From the NCBI GenBank assembly GCA_014925825.1, contig JACGCK010000070.1, positions 1 through 64,000 on the forward strand: a DNA stretch of 64,000 bases, read 5' to 3'. The notes below the pieces were generated by a model, which ran no database searches, was not told the DNA's origin, and saw only the letters and a program-made list of their open reading frames with translations. This DNA is from Pholiota molesta (taxonomy: Eukaryota; Basidiomycota; Agaricomycetes; Agaricales; Strophariaceae). Positions 59,675 to 64,000 of the stretch are shown one piece after another; position 1 is the first letter of the stretch, and every line of letters starts with the position of its first letter. Position numbers and translations under genes: made by a program.

Positions 59675-60099
59675 AGCACCGCAAGTGCTTATGACTTTTG
59701 GCTGGCGCTAATGGGGGATTGAATATTTAGGGTAATGTCGATGTAATATATGATGCTGGAAGTATATAAACTTGGTAGCGGAAGCCCGTGCGCGTATCCG
59801 CCGGTATAGGAATACGCTCCCGAGGTGTACTATTTTGTTACCATCCTATTCTTAGCTGTCCAGAATAACTTTTAGTCTAAATTTGCACCTCATGAGGATG
59901 AAATAGAGTGAATTGTAGTAAACAACAGGGATTGCCGCCTGCTTAATTTCCACTGAATCGATAGTTTAAATTTGAACGACGGAGGATTCAAACGGCAGTA
60001 GATAACCCCATGAATGAATCGTGATGGTTGAGATAGGATATGGTAATTATAAATACAACGTTAACGTAGCCATCTTACATTGGCGGGCCGCTCTGGGCA
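59675..60099. other. convergent intergenic region
   Basis: SEC5 ends on the left and the DUF155 gene ends on the right, so both 3' regions meet here. Nothing else seen. Confidence 0.45.
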
Positions 60100-62095
60100 T
60101 CATCCTGCAGCCATTAGATCAACGAGAATTGTAATTATACCAAGGACTGGAGGAGAACAGGATGAGACCAATGTTCCGAAGAGTTGCAAAACGGGAAGCA
60201 TACCAATTTCGATTCCGATTAGGAAGATGACGATCTGCTCCAAGCGTTCTGCATGTTTACTAGAAACAGACTCCTTTAAAAGTTGCAGCATATCCTGCAG
60301 AACCTGTAATCGCGTAATAGTCAATGGCGTTTCTTGAGAAAAAATTCATTAGAATATGAAGGCATACTTCTACGCGTGTATTCAGCAAGTTGATTCGCTG
60401 AGGAATCTCCAGGTAACTCCGAGCAGCATCGTAAAGTGGCTGTAAATCTGGGAAGCTCTGTTTTGATAATCAAAAGCTGCCAAAAGATTCAAGCTCGAAT
60501 CTTCTTACCCAGAATATTTCCTAGAGAGTGGAAAGACGCACGATAAGTTGGAAGACTGCGCAGTGCATAAAATGGTTACGTACGGGGGAGTCGAGAACCG
60601 AACCAACGGAGTTGATATTTGTCCGAAGAAGGAACAGCTGTCCAATCTTCTGCATAATCTCTATGTGAGGTGGTTTAATAAAAATACCCCAAACATAACG
60701 AGCAGTAAAGAACCTTTGTGAGGCATGCCAATTTTTCCCGTCTCACTTATCACTTCTGGGATATCTTTGGTCTCTTCAATTTTTGACGAAATAAGCTCTT
60801 CGAACTAAAGAGCTGTCAGCTCTTATGATAGACGATAGGCGAAGCATCCAAAATCATACCAACGATATTTTCACTGACTGGGAGAGGGCGTGGGACAAGG
60901 AAAGCTTTGTCCTGCCACGTTTTATTTTAGTTTGCTAGAAGTCGGACGTGAAGCGGCTTACATATAGCTCGAGCCCTTTCGAAGAGTTATCACATCGTTG
61001 TAAATCCTGTGGTGATATCAATCTATCTCTAGTTTGCTGAAAGAAAGAGCCTGCAAGCTTACCGGCTGTAATTCGCATAGTAGTAATTTAGATCCTCCAT
61101 TTCGATATCTTCGGGAGCTGAAGATCCATGAGGAGATTATGAAGACAAACATGTCGTCAGACTGACCTAGCTTGTCGATTTCAAAACGTTTTCTGTCCAG
61201 AGATAGCCATATTAAAAAACGTGTCCGAGGAATGTGGATGTCAAATAACTCAAACCCACATGGAAGACAAGAATCTCCTTTCTTGCGCCTCTGTCATGCC
61301 CCAGATGACAACTGTGCCATAGTCGAACAAAAATATTTCGGCTTCCGTCGCGGTCGTATCAAATTTACTTGACTTCCTCTTCTTCTTAGTGTCTTCGTTG
61401 TCGGTTTCCACTTCTTGCCTAAGCTCCGGAATACCCAACAGATCGCCTGTAGGTGCATGAGAAGTCCCCTGAGAATGGTGACTGTCGTGGGTGTTGGGCG
61501 GGGGGTCGTACAGATATGGGGTATAAATCACGTCGTCAATAAGTTTAGGATCTGTGTGGTATGCGTTTCTTCTGGCTTGGAAGAATTTCATTAAATCATT
61601 CATCCTATATGAACTGAGAAACCAGGTTCAATTAGATACTTATTAGGGGTCAAAAGGCGTACTCACTTTGCTGTGGCATATGCAGTTACTCGAGGCAGCG
61701 ACTTCGCCTTCTTTTTCGTCAATTTCAAGGCATCCCTACGTGCAGTACCTTCTGGGATGAGAGAAATCTGGTTATATACCTGAAAAGATTTCAGTACAGC
61801 TGAATCAAGCAAACGAAAAGTACCCAAAATCATTTCCAAGTACCTCGACGTCGTACTCTTGGAAATCATCATTCTCTTCAACGTCGCCATCGTCGCTATC
61901 TCCAGTAGTCCCAGCGCTTTCTGCGTGGTCTTTGGGCGGTTTGAAGACGTGTGGGGGGGATTTCAAAATTGTCAAGTCTTCAGGTTGTTCTGGCAAGACT
62001 TTGAGCTTCCCGGCGACCTTCGTTGACCTATTTGCGCCCCTAGGCTTAGCATCTAGCAGGGCTTTTGGGTTATCCTTTGGATTTGGAGGAGCCAT
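60100..62095 (-). CDS. DUF155 / RMD1-RMND1 family protein
   Basis: The family includes yeast Rmd1 and Rmd8 and human RMND1, membrane-anchored proteins, several in mitochondria, needed for mitochondrial translation in animals. ATG at 62095 gives MAPPNPKDNPKALLDAKPRG with an acidic linker. Conserved blocks follow over eight or more exons: VTAYATAK, AEIFLFDYGTVVIWGMTEAQ, EDIEMEDLNYYYANYS, IYNDVITLRKG, SLSHALAQSVKISLFEELIS, ISETGKIGMPHKEIMQKIGQ, NINSVGSVLDSPEIFW, ARSYLEIPQRINLLNTRVEV and LQDMLQLLKESVSSKHAERL. The last intron (60124-60200 region) joins to a single C-terminal membrane helix, VIFLIGIEIVLGIITILVDL. No frame break seen. Confidence 0.88.
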
Positions 62096-64000
62096 CTCAG
62101 GGCATACTCATAGAAATGAGGATGAAGAGGTGTTAATATTTCTATGACGTTCATTGACCAGCAACTTAACGATGATGTAATATACGTATTAGGTAAATAA
62201 TCAAGTCCAGCAAGTCCATGTAACTCCGACAGCTGACGCCTCTTGGCGAACTCCAGCCAAACTCCCAACAAACTCTTTCTTCCTCTAACGTCCATCATCT
62301 ATCGCGCTTTAATGTCTCTATGCCCTCTATCCACTCTCGGATGTGTTAAACTGCTGCTATACTCTACAGGCGTGCCTCAGGCCATAAATGTTCGCACTTG
62401 TTCCTCGCCGAATCCTCGGTCGCTGCGATTTCAGTTACTCTGGCTCAAACCCATGTTTGTGTTGTGCCATATAAGCTTTCGTTCATGTTTCGAGCTGCGC
62501 ATTTACACATGGGAAGGATTTCGTAAATTATGCAAAAACCAGGTCAGCAGGGAACGATAGAGCGTTTATTCATGGGCTACGTGGCTAGTTATCCAGGGGC
62601 TGATCCACTTCTTGCAATAACTTCGCAAGCTCGACATTGTTCGTATATTGGCTTTCGTAATGTCTTCGAAAACGTGTTCGGCTTACACACTGGGTCTTCT
62701 CTGGTCAATAGTCACTTCTGGGATTTTATGAATGTAGCCGACCCATTTGCTTTTTAATCCCGACATTACAGTTACTTATCCGTGTCGGGAATGAGGAATA
62801 CGTTGACACAGAAAAGGCGTCTTATTCTCACATGTAGGTGCTTGAGTTGTCGCATAGGGTGCAACACGAATACTTATCTGGAAACTCTTTGACAATTCCT
62901 TTACCGGTGCATTAACCTTCTCGACGATAAGGAATTACACACTGCCCATCAAGCTCTCGGCTCCGTGCTCCCATGAAATACAAGTACATTTCGTAATAAC
63001 AGTGAGAAAGCACTAACAGGCCCTACATAGATAAGTGAACTTTTTACCGCTTATACCTTCGGGGAATCTACGCCCTGATAACAGATGATCTGATATTTCG
63101 CAATGCGAAAGTATACTTGCATATCCTTCCCAACCCTCTCAACGGATTAATCAAGTACTGCTTATGAATAGGGCATCCGAATTCAAATTGATTCACAACT
63201 GAATTGCATTGCCAAGGCATTTCTGTTCGGCCACAGGATTTCCGGAAGAAAGCGATATACCTACGCAGTATTGTGAGTATATGTTCTATAATAAACGTGC
63301 TCAATAATAGACGTGTAAATACTAAAGCCTTCGAGTTCGTTCCGAGAAGTTCTAGGAACATTCAGATGTCAATCAGCATATATCTGAGATACAAGTGGCC
63401 GATTGATGAATCAACACTGTCTGCTGGTGCGACTCTTCCGGCGATCTGATTTCCCATGGAATAAGCCAGCGTAAGTTGTTGATATGCTGTCGACCTCCTA
63501 CGAAGTATATTCCCGAACAAGAATATTGTTCACCCAACTGTATCACGCTTTCAATGCAAGTGATGTCGTTTTTACAGTTGATACTTTTACCCACCTTGCC
63601 CAAGTCCCATGGTGCAGAATAAAGATATGGGAAGGTTTGATGTCGCGCCTGCGAAAGGAGTGCAAAGCTCTGAGTCTCGAGGGGCTCAATCGAATCAATC
63701 GATCAACTTGTTCTACAGGGCAGAACTCCAAATTAGGACGGAGCCAATGGCTTTAATTATTCCATTGGAGACATGTCGAGAGACTAGCTGAGATGGTTGC
63801 GTGTCGTTGAGTTGTGTGCAGCCAAACCCACTTGAAAGGCACGGCCACACGCTTCTTGCCTGCGCAGTAAACACCACATAACATAATAGCTTCTCGCACA
63901 ACAGCATTCTGAGTAGCAGGCAATGACTCGGATCCAAAATTGGCCATTTCGTTATGGGGAGATAGCGTACTTTAATATGTTCAATATCATGTATTGACCC
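62096..64000. other. unassigned right end, no convincing gene
   Basis: Short open frames of up to about 105 codons occur on both strands but none has a family motif or linked exons. The part near 62096-62300 is the upstream region of the DUF155 gene. Confidence 0.35.

Noticed and set aside
62243..62757. two linked plus-strand frames at the right end
   Set aside because: No start, splice sites or family could be supported; left as unassigned.

Overview
The window looks like nuclear DNA of a mushroom-forming basidiomycete (Agaricomycetes). Genes are dense and cut by many introns of roughly 45-75 bases with GT...AG ends. Both flanks carry ordinary housekeeping genes of fungal type, and the middle is filled by mobile elements, including protein families I know only from mushroom genomes. 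All exon models were made by eye from reading frames, splice signals and family memory.

Layout. Left flank: a GH1 beta-glucosidase (1119-3441, minus), a 1,381-bp hAT-like non-autonomous transposon (4148-5528) sitting in a minus-strand open frame, and a plus-strand gene for an acidic nuclear-type protein (6122-8191). From 9338 to 37692 lies a three-gene mobile cassette: a companion protein (minus), a small divergent coiled-coil protein (plus), and a large transposase-like gene (minus). The large gene is split in two by a 20.7-kb LTR retroelement (14409-35070) with near-identical LTRs of 1,420 and 1,418 bp.

The retroelement has a Ty3/Gypsy-type gag, protease, reverse transcriptase and RNase H-integrase on the plus strand (about 16.0-23.1 kb). 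It then carries about 10 kb of extra DNA with at least seven minus-strand coding units, several clearly spliced. It also has a second, internal copy of its polypurine-tract motif. This antisense, intron-bearing cargo is the most unusual thing in the window.

Right flank: a zinc alcohol/polyol dehydrogenase with micro-exons (38648-40299, plus), a mitochondrial carrier of the ornithine type (40915-42296, plus), and a TA-flanked MITE (42677-44964) whose right terminal repeat holds a second, inverted hAT copy (43559-44939). Then come tRNA-Arg(CCT) and tRNA-Asp(GTC), a USP-type deubiquitinase (45991-49848, minus), an acyl-CoA synthetase with an apparent AT-AC intron (50372-52991, plus), a fatty acid 2-hydroxylase (54048-55534, plus), exocyst subunit Sec5 (56094-59674, plus) and a DUF155/RMD1-family protein (60100-62095, minus). 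I see no convincing gene in the last 1.9 kb.

The host genes are not one pathway; they are a normal fungal mix of sugar and lipid metabolism, transport, secretion and ubiquitin turnover. The mobile elements form a nested history: cassette first, retroelement later inside it; MITE first, hAT copy later inside it.
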